NCBI GenBank assembly: GCA_940337035.1
Contig: CALNHX010007541.1
Span: forward strand, 1 to 64,000
Source: Agriotes lineatus
Taxonomy: Eukaryota > Arthropoda > Insecta > Coleoptera > Elateridae
Reading direction: 5' to 3'
DNA length: 64,000 bases
The position numbers and the translations under genes were made by a program. Each line of letters begins with the position of its first letter. Positions within the stretch are counted from its first letter, which is position 1. The notes beneath the pieces are model-generated. The model did no database searches and was not told where the DNA came from. It was given only the letters and a program-made list of their open reading frames with translations. This document shows, in pieces, positions 1 to 11,277 of the stretch.

Positions 1-778
1 CGCGAAAAAATCACCTTTCGAAATGTTTTCAGATCTTCACGTTTCAGGGTCCCTCCATGCCGAAAAACAGGTTTTCTCAATTCCGTCTGTCAACCTGTCT
101 GCCTGTCAATTGCCGATATAACTAAAGGAAAACGATATTTTGCATGCCGATAATATTCCTTCCTGGCATGAAACCAACCAAGAAAATTGGTAAAACATAT
201 ACAGGGTGAACACCTTAAAAACTAAAATTCTGCCTATTTTTGCTTTAACTCAAGAAGTTTTACTTAAATATAAGTTATATTTTGCACATTGCTCAAGTTT
301 TTACTCTTAACAAAAAGGAGTATATTTTCGAACACTTTAAAAAACAAAATGTTGTTTAGTTTTGCTTTAACTGAGAAATAGATAAAAGTAATCATTTGCA
401 CATAGCTCAGGTTATAACTTTTAATGAAAATAGGGCCCAACAGAGATATGATAAATGTTATAAGAGACCAAAAAAGGGCAACAAATAAGTGCCTTGTGTT
501 TAATACAGCTGCATCGTAGTTATCTGCATGGTCCAGAGTGGTTGCGTGCGATAAAAGGTCGGTCTACTGCCAAGCCAAGCCAAGTTCGAATCCCACAGTC
601 GGTAATGCATTTTTATTTGAAATTTATGTAATTTTCATTACCAAGTGTTTCCTTTTATTGTTTCGGTATTATAAGTAACGTTAAAATATTTTCACCTCTT
701 GTTTCCATTGATTTTTAAAATTGTTTACTGTCACGACGTTCACTTGCGAAGTTCTGAGTGAAGCCCTTTAGAAATTTT
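1..778 (+). repeat. Repeat family P, copy A (cut by window edge)
   Basis: This stretch is homologous to 35879-36622 (+) and 2093-3195 (-). Shared landmarks in order are a head with ATCTTCACGTTTCAGGGT, the sequence TTTTCTCAATTCCGTCTGTC, a degraded CTGT run, an ACAGGGTGAACACCTTA block, a tRNA-like block (about 536-608) and a tail ending near AAGCCCTTTAGAAATTTTT. The head hairpin lies beyond the left edge. No protein is encoded. The transposon class is not settled; the tRNA-like body suggests a SINE-like or composite non-autonomous element. Confidence 0.8.
536..608 (+). other. tRNA-like block inside family P copy A
   Basis: The block starts GTGGTTGCGTGCGATAAAAG and contains a good B-box-like core, AGTTCGAATCCCAC. 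The anticodon arm cannot be folded convincingly and the block sits at the same place as tRNA-like blocks in the two other family P copies. It is therefore read as a tRNA-derived part of a repeat, not as a working tRNA gene. Confidence 0.5.
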
Positions 779-1230
779 TGGTTTTGAATTTTTTCATAAG
801 TTAAAAATTACTTATCGGGGCAAGTTCAAAATTGCGTTGATATAGTTTCACTAATTTATGGTACTGCAGGTACAGTCGTGATCATTAAAGTGTTGTACAG
901 CATTTGCGCTTTGTGAACTTAAATTAAATACATAAAGTTCAGAAAGTGTTCCATATACAAATATTTTGAGAGTATACATCTAGGTCTGCCTGCTTAATGA
1001 TACAATGTGGGCCTTTGTTGAGTAATAACACTACCACGACTGTACCTTATTTTAAAAATACTATTTTAATTTCACATGTAGAAAGTCATTTCGGAATTGA
1101 ACAATTTGTTAATGCGAAACATTTTAACAATAATATTACTCATAAGCAGTAATCTCACAGCAATATACGAATTATAGCATATCTCAAATTATACATTCCT
1201 ATTTAAAATGGCCATAGATTGTAAGATTCA
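779..1230. other. No recognisable feature
   Basis: AT-rich sequence between two repeats. I see no open reading frame of note, no RNA gene and no match to other repeats in the window. Confidence 0.5.
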
Positions 1231-1895
1231 AAATCTGGTGTGATACACTCACACAACTTCCTTTTACAGTGATCTTATAATTAGCCAAAAATTTGATTTT
1301 TAATTTTTAAGCATTTGTCAAAAATGTTCAAAAATTACAAATTCTGCAGAAACCGTACAAAATAGAGCGTTAGTTGAAGAGACAAATTTTCTTTCAAATA
1401 CCAAGCTGAATTCAAAAATGTATTAATATACGGGGTTTTCTATTCAAAATAGGAGTTAATAAAAAATAGAAAAAAAAACAAAAGAAACCCATTTTAGAAG
1501 TATTCAACTGGAAAATCACCTATCTCACATCAATACACATTAAAAATGTAATAAAAATGTAGTTTGAAAAAAATCGTTAGAGCCGTTTTTGAAAAAAATC
1601 GAAACAAACTGAAAAATCACATGAGTTTACTCCTACTTCCGGTTATGCGATTTTCTTCAAAAGCTTGCTGTCTCATCTACATAGTACACAAAACTTATAT
1701 ATGAAGTTTCAACGCCATAATTCTTTTCGTTTTTGAGATATTTTTTTCACAGAGAGACAGACAGACACACATACAGACAGACCAATGAACAAAAATATGT
1801 TTTTGGGTTTAGGGAACTCTAAAACTTGAAGATCTGTTGAAAACACCATTTTTGAGGCGAATCCAATACTTCCTTTATCGGAAAAGGAAGTAAAA
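1231..1895 (-). repeat. Repeat family Q, copy 1
   Basis: This is homologous over its whole length to 20841-21477 and 47580-48277, all in the same orientation. On the minus strand it starts with a hairpin at the CTTCC end (TTTCCGATAAAGGAAGT region), runs through GATCTTCA and a CTGT-rich block, then a body containing GCATAACCGGAAGTAGGAG, and ends at GTGTGATACACTCACAC, which can itself form a small hairpin. The outer ends carry the short inverted sequence ACTTCCTTT. No coding potential is evident. The transposon class is unresolved. Confidence 0.85.
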
Positions 1896-2225
1896 ATCAC
1901 TTCTATGTTTATCTCGGAAACCTTTGAATTTCTCGATACAAATTAATTACACGCTTTTTATTTAAAATTAAAACATATATTAAAAGATCGTGCCTGCGAG
2001 ACATACCTAAATGTGGTGATAAAAATCCACCCTTCAAATCGCTGCACTTCTTGTTTCGATCAAAATAGTGTAGTCAGTTTGTATTTCTTGTGTAAAAAAT
2101 TTGTAAAAGGCTTTACCCAGAGCTTCCCTCGTGGACATTGTGACACTAAATAATTTTAAAAATCAAATTAAGTTAGTAGTTAAAATATCTTCACGTTTCT
2201 AATACATTAAATACATTTTCAAATA

Positions 2226-2345
2226 CAAAAATGTAGCCCGCTGGGAGATTTGAACTCCGCCGCATCTGCGTAGTAGATTGTAACCGCATCGACTTGTCGT
2301 CTGCGCCATCGAGACTTATTGGAACGAGTGCGGCTCGCGCCTCTC
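2226..2345 (-). other. tRNA-like block inside family P copy B
   Basis: On the minus strand the block reads from CGATGGCGCAGACGAC to GGAGTTCAAATCTCCC and AGCGGGCTAC. The B-box-like part is clear and the A-box-like part weaker. The central arm is too long for a standard tRNA. It matches the position of the tRNA-like block of copy C at 36368-36478. Confidence 0.55.
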
Positions 2346-2571
2346 TTGAACATAGCGGTCTTATTGTTGAAAAGTTTTTACTCTTTTGTGACAGTATCCC
2401 GTAACTATTGAGTCTTATTTTCGGCAAATGTAAAGCCTGACCTATGTGAAAATTATTACTTCCATCTATTTCAAAGTTAACGCAAAAATAAACAAAACTT
2501 AATTTTTTAAGGTGCTTACCCTGTATATATTTATCTTAAATTTTCTCTGTTTCATTACAGATAAATATATC

Positions 2572-2986
2572 GTGTATTCCAAAAAAACAAAAAACTCATT
2601 TAGGGTAGCCCTTGGAAAGAAAGATAGAAAATCTAGTCATGTCGTAACTTAAGTCGGTAGGTGAATGTCAAATTACAATTTATTTGTTTATGAAAACATT
2701 TGTCACTGTGACAGGTAAAAGTTTACAATGCATTAAGTTTAATTGTATCAAGCAAAAAGGAGAATAAGATGGCATGTACACAACAACGAGTGTAATAATC
2801 ATAACGGTCAATAAAAATTGTTTTTGTTAAGTGTTTTGTATATTTTTAGGAAAATAGTTCAAGGTCAAGATGTAATTTAGTTCTCTCTAACTTGATAGTT
2901 CATTTGCATCAATGGGTATGTATCAAGTTGCGGCAAACTTCAATTTGATCATGGCATGCTGCGATTGACTTTTTTTTGGAACACAC
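2572..2986 (+). mobile_element. MITE family 1, copy 1 (nested)
   Basis: This 415-bp element has terminal inverted repeats, GTGTATTCCAAAAAAA at the left and TTTTTTTGGAACACAC at the right. It is homologous to 13831-14192 in the same orientation. It sits inside family P copy B, whose relatives lack it. Flanking ATAT on both sides may be the target-site duplication, but the region is too AT-rich to be sure. No coding potential. Confidence 0.8.
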
Positions 2987-3195
2987 AATATAATCTGCAT
3001 GCAAAATACCGTCATCCTCCAACAAATCGTTTTTGAGTTATACCGCCAAAAGACAGCCAGACAGACAGACGGAATTGAGAAAACCTGATTTTGGTCATCT
3101 AGAGACCCTGAAACGTAAAGATCTGACTGAAGAAATCTCGGAAGGTGATTTTTTCGCGATTAGAATACTTCCTTCGTCTTTTAGAAGAGGGAAGT

Positions 3196-3550
3196 AAAAA
3201 TCCAATAAATTAAATGATAAAGGTGGCATTGAGTTATACTACGATACTAGGTTGCTCAATAATTCAGGTGGGATAAAGTATATATTTATACATTAAAGTC
3301 ATCTTCACATATTATAGTCTTCTAAAAAACTATTTTTGCGTACATCGCCATATTACAATATTCAAAAATAAACATACAAAATTATAAGTATATTTCTCTA
3401 ACTGAATTTTAAGCAAGATAAAGCTTTGTTACGCATTCTTTCTACAGTATAAGGATTTCTACTACTGGTCTTTTTGGATAGGCTCACAACTCAGACTAAC
3501 TGAAAATTCTCAGAGATGATAGTCGTGAGTCGGATTAAAGAAATGGTTCG
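3196..3550. other. No recognisable feature
   Basis: AT-rich spacer between a repeat and the GAA-tailed end of a LINE. Nothing else is seen. Confidence 0.5.
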
Positions 3551-4161
3551 TCTTCTTCTTCTTCTTGAGAGTGCAGTCTCCCTAGTAGATGTTGACAATC
3601 ATCACAGCTATTCGTACTCTATTCACGACTGCTCTTAACAATTCGATAGTACTGCAGTCATATCACTCTCTGAGGTTTCGTAGTCAAGAGGTTGTTCTTC
3701 GTACGAAGCCCTTTTTCCTTTGTATTGTTCCTTGGATTATTAGCTGTAGCATATTGTATTTTGGGCTTTTCATAACGTACCCGAAATATTTCAGTTTTCT
3801 TCTTTTCACCGTTTTCATTATTTCTAGTTCCTTATTTCTATATACCTATTCTTCGGTATAAGCGCACCTCTGCTCCTTCTAATATTTCAATGTCTCATTC
3901 TCAGTTCCAAGTTACGACATTTTTCATTTTTTAAAAAGCTCCTCTGGCGGTTTCGATGCTTGTTCGGATCTCTTTTTTCTCTTCTCAGGTGGAATTAATC
4001 CAAGTTCCTAAATTCGTATAAAAGTATATCCTTCCTACTGATTTATTGTTTACTACTATTAGTTTAATAGGAAGGAAGGTGATCCGTCATGCTTTTAGCG
4101 GAGATGCCTTGATATGAAGCAATACGACTAAATAGTCTTCTCCACGAACATTTATTTTAAA

Positions 4162-4218
4162 ATTATGAATGGGGACATGTTTCAAAATCAAATTGGTTTC
4201 AGCCTCAGGCCATATTGA
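4162..4218 (-). ncRNA. Decayed hammerhead-like motif (left arm)
   Basis: On the minus strand the motif reads CTGAGGC, then TGAAACC, a loop, ATTTT and GAAACATGTC. It aligns base for base with the better copy at 5273-5327. The core position that should be A (end of CUGANGA) is C, and helix II has lost pairing, so this copy is expected to be inactive. Confidence 0.5.
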
Positions 4219-4266
4219 TCATCTACAGAGGCATATGGTTAACAATGATGTACATAATTTAAAAAA

Positions 4267-4457
4267 TCACTTACTAATATAGGTAGTCGAAGCACGTGTC
4301 CGTCATTGATGATGAAAGCACTCAAAATAAAAATTAAATACAAAAATGTGTTTTTGACTTGTAGGCTAGTTACAGTAGTTACTTTTGTATTTAATTTTAA
4401 TTCTAAGTGCTTTCATCATCAATGACAGACACGTGCTTCGACTACCTATATTAGTGA
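4267..4457. repeat. Long palindrome (about 80-bp arms)
   Basis: The left arm (from TCACTTACTAATATAGGTAG) and the right arm (ending CTACCTATATTAGTGA) are near-perfect reverse complements, with a loop of about 35 bp around GACTTGTAGGCTAGTTACAG. It lies inside the insertion 4066-5374. It could be an older MITE nested there or an integral part of that element. Confidence 0.8.
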
Positions 4458-5016
4458 CTATTCCCCTCAGATAATATAAACCAATCCCATTAATCAATTT
4501 TCAAAATTTTAACCAATAAGAGTCGAATACAGCAAATATTTTGCACTAGTGCAATACCCGGGTATTTGCACAAGTGCAATATCGAGTATTTGCGGGAAGA
4601 AAAGCAAACCAGCTAGGTGCACACAAAATTTCAGAAGGAAAACTGAAAGCTCTTTAAAAATGAATAAGGTGGTATATAAAGGATGACATTTCTTCAAGGA
4701 ATAGTCTTGCAATATTTCCCGCGTGCATTCTGTATAATTGGAGTAAATACTCGAATATACAGAATGCAATAGGGATATAACTACTGATTATTGCCTTCAT
4801 ATCCATAATAATGCGTAATCACCATGGTTTCTGTCAGTTTAATAATGACTAAAATTCAAACGTCAAAATTTAACCGCGGTTAAATTTATGTCAAAATTTA
4901 ATCGCTTGTGCATAATTTTACCATGATTATTAAAGGTGCTTCACCAACTGAATTTGATCTATTTATTCAGGAAATAATCACTCCGAACATCCCGCGTGCA
5001 TATAAACTAGCCTGAA

Positions 5017-5182
5017 TAAATTTTGACGATTTTCTGTCAGAATGTTTTGCTCTGAAGAAATATATCTCGTAAATTTTCCGCTTCAAAATCCCTCGTGCTG
5101 CGCACTCGGGATTCTTGTTGAGCGGCAAATTTACTTGACAAATTTCTTAGCAAAACATTCTGACAGAAAACGTCAAAATTTA
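5017..5182. repeat. Palindrome (about 80-bp arms)
   Basis: The ends TAAATTTTGACG and CGTCAAAATTTA are exact reverse complements. Pairing continues through TTTTCTGTCAGAATGTTTTG and its complement to a centre near 5100, with scattered mismatches. It lies in the right half of the insertion 4066-5374. The reading frame crossing it is a by-product. Confidence 0.8.
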
Positions 5183-5272
5183 ATCGGCTATTTTAATGCA
5201 CTTGGGATATTACTGTTGAGTATTTTTTTTATTATGTACATCATTTTTAACCGTATGCCCCTGTAGATGATC

Positions 5273-5327
5273 ATTATAGCCTGAGGATGAAACCAGTGTG
5301 GTTTTGAAACATGTCGCCACCCATAAT
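5273..5327 (+). ncRNA. Hammerhead ribozyme candidate (right arm)
   Basis: The core CTGAGGA (5281-5287) matches CUGANGA. It is followed by T, a helix II of GAAACC with GGTTTT (5289-5294, 5300-5305, one G-U pair, loop AGTGT), GAAA (5306-5309), a minimal helix III (A5309-U5314, C5310-G5313) and the cleavage triplet GTC ending at 5315. Helix I pairs GC (5279-5280) with GC (5316-5317) and, after an internal loop, ATTAT (5273-5277) with ATAAT (5323-5327). All invariant core bases I can check are present. A very short helix III is usual in Penelope-type hammerheads, which are thought to act as dimers. Confidence 0.65.
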
Positions 5328-6149
5328 TTTAAAATAAATGTTCGTGGAGAAGACTATTTAGTTTTATTGCTTCATACTATTAGTTTGTAAATTGTAATTT
5401 TTGTTAAAGGTCATTAACTTAATTTTCTAGATATTCATTTAGGTTTTATTGACCACTACTATTACTTAGCCGCTCGGCTATTTTTTCATATTTTTTTGTT
5501 TTGTGCTAATAATAACGTTTCATTGGCATATCTCATGTTTCATTTATTTCCGTCAACTGCTACTTCACTGTCATTTTAAGTAAGTATTTCATTAAATATA
5601 TTCTCAAAGTATATAAAAATTAAATAGCAACCGTGATAAGATTGTCGGACCCTACATTTAATCATTATTTCGTCAGTAGTTTCTCTTACCGTCGCTCTTT
5701 GTTCATAAGATAAATTTGATATGATACGAATAGCACGCTTTTCTCTCTGAGTGTCGAATGCCTCTTGGAAATCTACACAACATACGTATAATTCTTCATT
5801 TATATCGATGCACCTTTACATGAGGACGTTAATATTAAGGAGAGCTTCCCCCGTACCAAAACCGCTTCTAGAGGAACACATGTGTGTCTGAAACATGTTC
5901 TTCAAATCTCTCATGTATTCTTCGCTTATGGATTATTTTTAGAAATATTCGTAATATGTGACTCATGAGAGACACTTCTCGTGCTATGGTCGCAACATGC
6001 TTTAGCATTTATTTTTTTGAGAGACGTTACAAAGGTGGACTGTAACCATTCCTTTGGAATTATTCCAGATTTATAGATAGTATTGAACAGATTTCTTATA
6101 TCTATTAGGTTATCTTTTATTACCATTACTGAATGGTTCCTATAAATAC

Positions 6150-6600
6150 TAAACACAAAGGGCAACAATTGCCATTTTGCGACAACGATAAATTCAGATT
6201 AACCAGAAAATTAAACAATCTTCACTTACCATTGAAAACCTTTCTCTCTGACACAAATCTAAACTTAGAAAAAGAAAAAGGCATTCATGGATCAAATAAG
6301 AGAAAATACCAGAAGTAAAAAATCAAGTACCAAGGCTTTAATAAAGATAAATAGCCAAACATGAACAGGAATCCCAGCAGATACCATTATAAAATTTAGA
6401 TATCAACGGTTAAACACACAATATACATTAAGAACGATTGAACTGAACCACAGCTAAATGGGTACATTAAAATTAACCTGACATAAGCACTAGAGTCAGT
6501 TTATTCAGTCATCCAGCTGTTGGGCTACTGATACGAAAACCATTCGGGCTTCGTTAGATTCAAATGAACCCGCAATTTAAATTACGAAAATATAAAAATT
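6150..6600 (+). repeat. Diverged repeat R, copy 1
   Basis: Several ordered matches link this region to 34330-34640: a start with CAATTGCC..GCGACAAC, the string TACCAAGGCT followed by AATAAA, an AGATACCATT block, and CACAGCTAA near the end. Similarity looks moderate with indels. No coding sequence is recognised. It may be an old SINE or satellite monomer. Confidence 0.4.
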
Positions 6601-8513
6601 AAGCGGGACTAAGTAAATTCAAAAAGAAACCATAAAACTCTTATTAATATTTACATATAAGCTACACCGTGTTTGTGAAATTCAGAAAAAAAATGCAGAA
6701 ATTAAATTATTAATAATTTCAATCAGTTCGTGAAGTAAATGGTATGTGGGAATTAAGCAAGCAGAAAAGTAATTGAATAATTATATTCCTGAAACCGAAA
6801 ACCGAAGATAACCCTAATTGATAGGAATCGCATCAAGCACTCCATACATAATGCCTTTACATAATTCCATAACGCGTCGCTTATCGCAGAGGCCTCGTGA
6901 GAACAAAACACATTTATAATTGCTTAAATTTATCATTTAAAAAACGAGTATTGGCTAAACGCCATGGGCGCTAAATAAAGTGCGACGACCCGAAAGCCCA
7001 AAACTTCTGATAGAAGAGAAATAGTCTCGCAAATGGATTTCCCACGTTAATCTACGGGAGATATGAATTTTATAACATAACTTTACATGTTGATTGACCT
7101 CAAAAATTTCTGGAGAATTAATAATCAATACATAACAGCAAAGGGCGAGAATAACAATCAGAAAAATTGAGATTCTCTATCCGCTTTTTGCCATGACGCG
7201 GGATGATAATAGACGCACCCGTCCTGCGTGTCTCCAGCTTAAATGGCAACAACAAGACTTTTAAATTTTAAAATACCCAAAAATTAGCTAAAATTAAAAT
7301 AGGCAACCTGATCCACACACGCGCACTAAAAGTGACTTAATTTCAAAGTACAACTCGCTATATTTAGAGAAAGGAGCTTAGAAACCTAACAATGGAAATT
7401 TGCAAAGGTACGTATTTAGAAAAGTATAGGGAAACGAAAAAAAATTATTTCATTCGATTACGGACACAAATAATATGATAAATGCTACTAGTTTACCCTA
7501 TGTAGTGTTTATACATATGTATAATACCAATGATAAAGGCAAATTCTCCATAAATATACAAACTTTTAAAAAGGTTTGAAATCTCATGATCAGTCTTTCG
7601 GGGGATCCTTAAGAAAATGCAACTTTACAGTCTGGCTCAAATTAGTAAATATTTAGAAATTGCTTTTGAAAATAGTACTAAACACTACACTGTAGCAACA
7701 TCTTATTGTCCATTACCGCTATTATTTTAATAATTTTTTACTTATATTAAAAAAGTACTAATATGAATTCAATTACTTTACGTTTTTTAAGCAGTACTAT
7801 ACTCTACATTATCGTTTTCTTCACTTTTCTACTTCGTAGAATAGTACATTGCGTATTAACAGCGGAAAGAGATACTACATACCTACTAGTTTTTCTACGA
7901 CAGTACGATACAATGATTGTTTAATACACAACATAATCATTCGCACTGGCATATACAGCTGTTGTATCTAGCAGCTATGCATTCATATCTATTTTTATTT
8001 AAGCGAGCGGAAATTGTTCTTTGTCGCTCGTTGTTATGGGATATGAGCAGAAAGTAACGTACCTGCGTATTCATCGAGAAACGTCAACTTTCAAATGTCA
8101 GCTTGAAAAGACTACCATTCAAAGTTATCGTAGTAAATCCCTTTTCCTGAATGAATATATAAAGACCATTAAAAGTACAAATATTTCACTAACATTAAAG
8201 AATTGTTAACTATAAAAAAACCTACAAATGGTTTATTAAAAATATGTTTGTACACAAACGATTTGTTAGATACAGCTCCGTTTTTTTGAAAATTCGACAA
8301 TTTATTTATAGCTGAAAGATAAATCATTAGCTATTTTTGAAATACTTTATATTTTTTACATAAAATATGTATTACAGGACCAAACGGTACTTAAAACACA
8401 ATACAGTCCCTCAGGGAGCAACTGGTTGTTACTTGATTTCACTTGAATAATAAGCCCATCACAAGGGTGTCAAATGTGACGTACGATTACTTTTAATTAC
8501 ATTGCTACAACAC
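6601..8513. other. No recognisable feature
   Basis: About 1.9 kb of AT-rich sequence. Only short chance reading frames are present and nothing matches the other repeats of the window. Confidence 0.5.
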
Positions 8514-8524
8514 AGATGTTTAGT

Positions 8525-8775
8525 TTATAGAGCTTGCGCCAGCAGTCGGCAGGTAGTGGGTTCGAGCCCCACACCCGTATTGGAAACATCGAACGCTCTC
8601 CGGCCATCATACGAACACCTTTGGTGGTCGTGGCCCCTGTGAGGGCATTCTTCCCTAATTCAAGGGGTTAGGCTAGCCACCTACCCCGGCCGCGGCTTAA
8701 GATGGCTTATAAAACCGCACTCAATGTGTGGAAATAACAGGATCTTAGCCTATATTAAGAGGAAGAAGTAGAAGA
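8525..8775 (+). mobile_element. SINE-A copy 1 (5'-truncated)
   Basis: A tRNA-derived SINE with B box GGGTTCGAGCCCC, the shared body CTCCGGCCATCATACGAACA .. GGCTAGCCACCTACCCCGGC and a GAA-rich tail. It is flanked by an 11-bp direct repeat AGATGTTTAGT (8514-8524 and 8776-8786). It aligns throughout with 18795-19047 but begins inside the tRNA head, lacking the A-box region. Confidence 0.9.
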
Positions 8776-8786
8776 AGATGTTTAGT

Positions 8787-11277
8787 CCTGCATCAAGTCC
8801 CCCACTAGTATCTCAGTCGAGACATAGGGTCGATTTATTCGACGATGGGTTCGAGCTAGATAAAAGTTCAAAAGATACTTTCCTTGACACCGCGAGTTCT
8901 TTACTTGAATTCACGATTGTTTTTCCTTATAATCCGGGAGAAGGGAAAAGTCCTTGTTTGGGAAGATTATACGACTGCGCTCGTCACTGGGACTTGCCTT
9001 GTATCATATTTGAACTCTGTCTATTAACTGTTATGCAATTTTTAACAGAAAAAATACAGTAAAATAAATGCAAAATATGACAAAACATCTAGTGAATATT
9101 TCAAATATTGAAAAGGGACAATCTTAAAAGAATACCCTTGAAGGCGTTGCCATAATACAAGCTAACTTTACGAGCTACTACAGCTAATGCCAGGTTAATT
9201 TGTCCACAATAAGTTACCTTAAGGGCTGATAATTTAATGAACGGTAGCCTTAATAGGGCTACCTACGCGGTAGCTCAAGAATCTGGAGTCGCAAGCTGGC
9301 TTGAATAGTAAACCTCGACTGAATACCACGTCAGCTGTCTGGTTAGCGCTGGAGCACGCTCAAAATTTTGTATAAACGAATAAAATAACATAACTATAAA
9401 TGTTTTAAACGTTTTACACTCGCTGTTGCTTGATAACCACTTGCCGGCAGAATGAAGAACTTATATTTAACAAAAATAAAAATTTACTTATTTGTTATTT
9501 TTAGAATGTATCGAAATTTTCAGAAATTACTTATTGGCTTTAAAGTGCCTTTGCACATTTTTATTTTGCTTAGTGAAACCGTACCGTATAGTCTGTTGAG
9601 CGGCAGGACTTCCTAGGGATGCGGCTTAGATATGTGAAGGTGTTGTCTATGAATTGGTCATATTTTTTTTCTAATTTTACTAGAAAAAATACAAAAAATC
9701 TCTACATTTAACTCTTCTACTCTAATCACTTAACGCTACTCCAAGGAATGTGCCTCCTATGTTGAAAACTAATGCTTTAAATGGAAGAAAAAGTATTACG
9801 TCCAGCATACGTGTTCTTCGCCAAATATTGTGATCTCTTTTGTCTATTACTATTTAATTTTAGTCTAAACATCTATTAGGGCCGCAATAATTGGAATTGC
9901 CATATATTTTTTTATTCGATTAAAGCTTCATATTTAGCTAATAAATTATAATAAATCACTATTAGGTATAGATATAAGTAAAGCAATGACTAATTATTTT
10001 TGTCATAATATTTCTGACTATGGCATCACCTTAAAGCTCTCTCTGTTATTTTGCTTTTTGGTATGACAACGCGCGATCACAAAGAAAACTAAAGACAAAG
10101 TAATTGGAATAATAGAAACATAAAAAATTTATGGCTGTTATGTGCCAGAAATCTAAAGTAGAAATTAGATTTCTTCAAATAGTAAAATGTAAAAACTGTA
10201 ACAGCTTTTAATTTTCCACATTACATGCACACTAATTGTAAATGTTTTATTTTCCCATATTTACAGCCGTATGAACAGAATGGAATTCCTGGTTTGTTAT
10301 GATTAAAGAAAATAAATTAAGAGAGCGACTCTCCAATTTCATACTATCGAACTGCGAATTACAATAAGAACAAGGTAAACCCCCATACAAGACCCTCCAG
10401 CAATTTACTCTCTTACTTTTAAGAAACTTTCGACTCGAAGCCACATATTCAACCCCCATGTCTAGTTCTCTAGTACCCTAATATGAAATTCTGCTCTCTA
10501 AGCTTTCAACCGAGCTTTTATGAAATTTGCAGAAAGCTGCATGTCAGCTTGTTATTAATATTTATGCCTGTTGTAGTTATAAATTTTAATTTGTGACTCC
10601 ATGTGTTGTTTTGAACATGTTTTGGACGCACGTATATTATGTGCATTTAATATTATCCGAGCAATTTAACCCGGTTCGCTTTCCCTGCATGCTTCCTCGC
10701 AGAATGTAACTTTTATGCAAAACTGGAGGGAAAAAGAACCGCGACAGATTTTCTAACTCCGAAACAATCGCCCTCGTAAATAAGGGTTCAAGGCCCGAAG
10801 TGGAAGCGCTTCTGTATTGCAATTAAAACCAACACGGCAAGGATGTTAAAATACAGTTCTAACAAATTCGGCTCTTTCTTGTTGTTTTTCAATCACAGCA
10901 TCGTTTTCATATAATTTCTGCTATATATAAAAATCCTTATGTAGAACGAAGAGCAGTTCTTGCGAAAACAATGAGGAATTATGCTCGAATGGCACTGTAA
11001 AAATATTAGGCACACAAACTGAGAACTTCAATTTCCGCTGCCGCGAGAGGGTTCTATTGGCTTTAAATTTAGTAAAAACTTTTCTCTGCGTATAATATAA
11101 ATTTATATTATAACAGACGCCACACAGAATACCTAATAGGAAGGTATTGGAACATTAAAGAATTTCTCAAAAATAATTTCAAACCAGAAATACGCAGGAT
11201 ACAAGTTTAGAAATTGAAAGAATATGCAGCAGTTGTTTTAACATTGTCAAAATAATTTAAGTTTAATTGTGATTGAG
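8787..11277. other. No recognisable feature
   Basis: About 2.5 kb of AT-rich sequence. A 94-codon open frame starts right at the SINE tail (8778-9062), but it has no motif I know and its start depends on the inserted SINE, so it is not called. Confidence 0.5.

Larger units (their letters stand above)
2093..3195 (-). repeat. Repeat family P, copy B, split by a MITE
   Basis: The head hairpin lies at the right end (CTTCCTTCGTCTTTTAGAAG, pairing with itself). Reading leftwards come ATCTTTACGTTTCAGGGTC, a CTGT run, then an interruption by the MITE at 2572-2986, then the ACAGGGTAAGCACCTTA block, a tRNA-like block and the tail at about 2093. Copies A and C lack the interruption, so they serve as the empty site. 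Copies A and B face each other and flank family Q copy 1. Confidence 0.85.
4066..5374. mobile_element. Insertion with inverted, hammerhead-bearing termini
   Basis: The element interrupts a LINE and is flanked by a perfect 12-bp direct repeat TACTATTAGTTT (4054-4065 and 5375-5386), read as its target-site duplication. About 150 bp at each end are inverted copies of each other (4108-4262 against 5228-5374). Each arm contains a hammerhead-like core. Inside lie two long palindromes (4267-4457, 5017-5182) and a short hairpin near 4727-4768 (GCATTCTGTATA arms). No reverse transcriptase or transposase is seen. Inverted terminal copies and hammerhead ribozymes are both known for Penelope-like elements, so a non-autonomous relative of these is my best guess. 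Confidence 0.7.
3551..6168 (-). mobile_element. Decayed RTE-like LINE, split by a 1.3 kb insertion
   Basis: Read on the minus strand, the part from 6168 leftwards encodes reverse-transcriptase segments typical of insect endonuclease-reverse transcriptases: a stretch around IPKEWLQSTFVTSLKK (about 6030-6060), then a decayed fingers/palm region (about 5700-5890), then RYANETLLLAQN near 5520, where the expected YADD active-site motif has become YANE. The C-terminal region and a (GAA)n tail (3551-3566) follow after the insertion at 4066-5374. Many stops and frameshifts make it a dead copy. The reading frame is lost throughout, so only the family and direction are certain. Confidence 0.75.

Noticed and set aside
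8778..9062. 94-codon open frame starting at the SINE-A tail
   Set aside because: The start codon lies in the target-site duplication of the SINE and the translation has no recognised feature.
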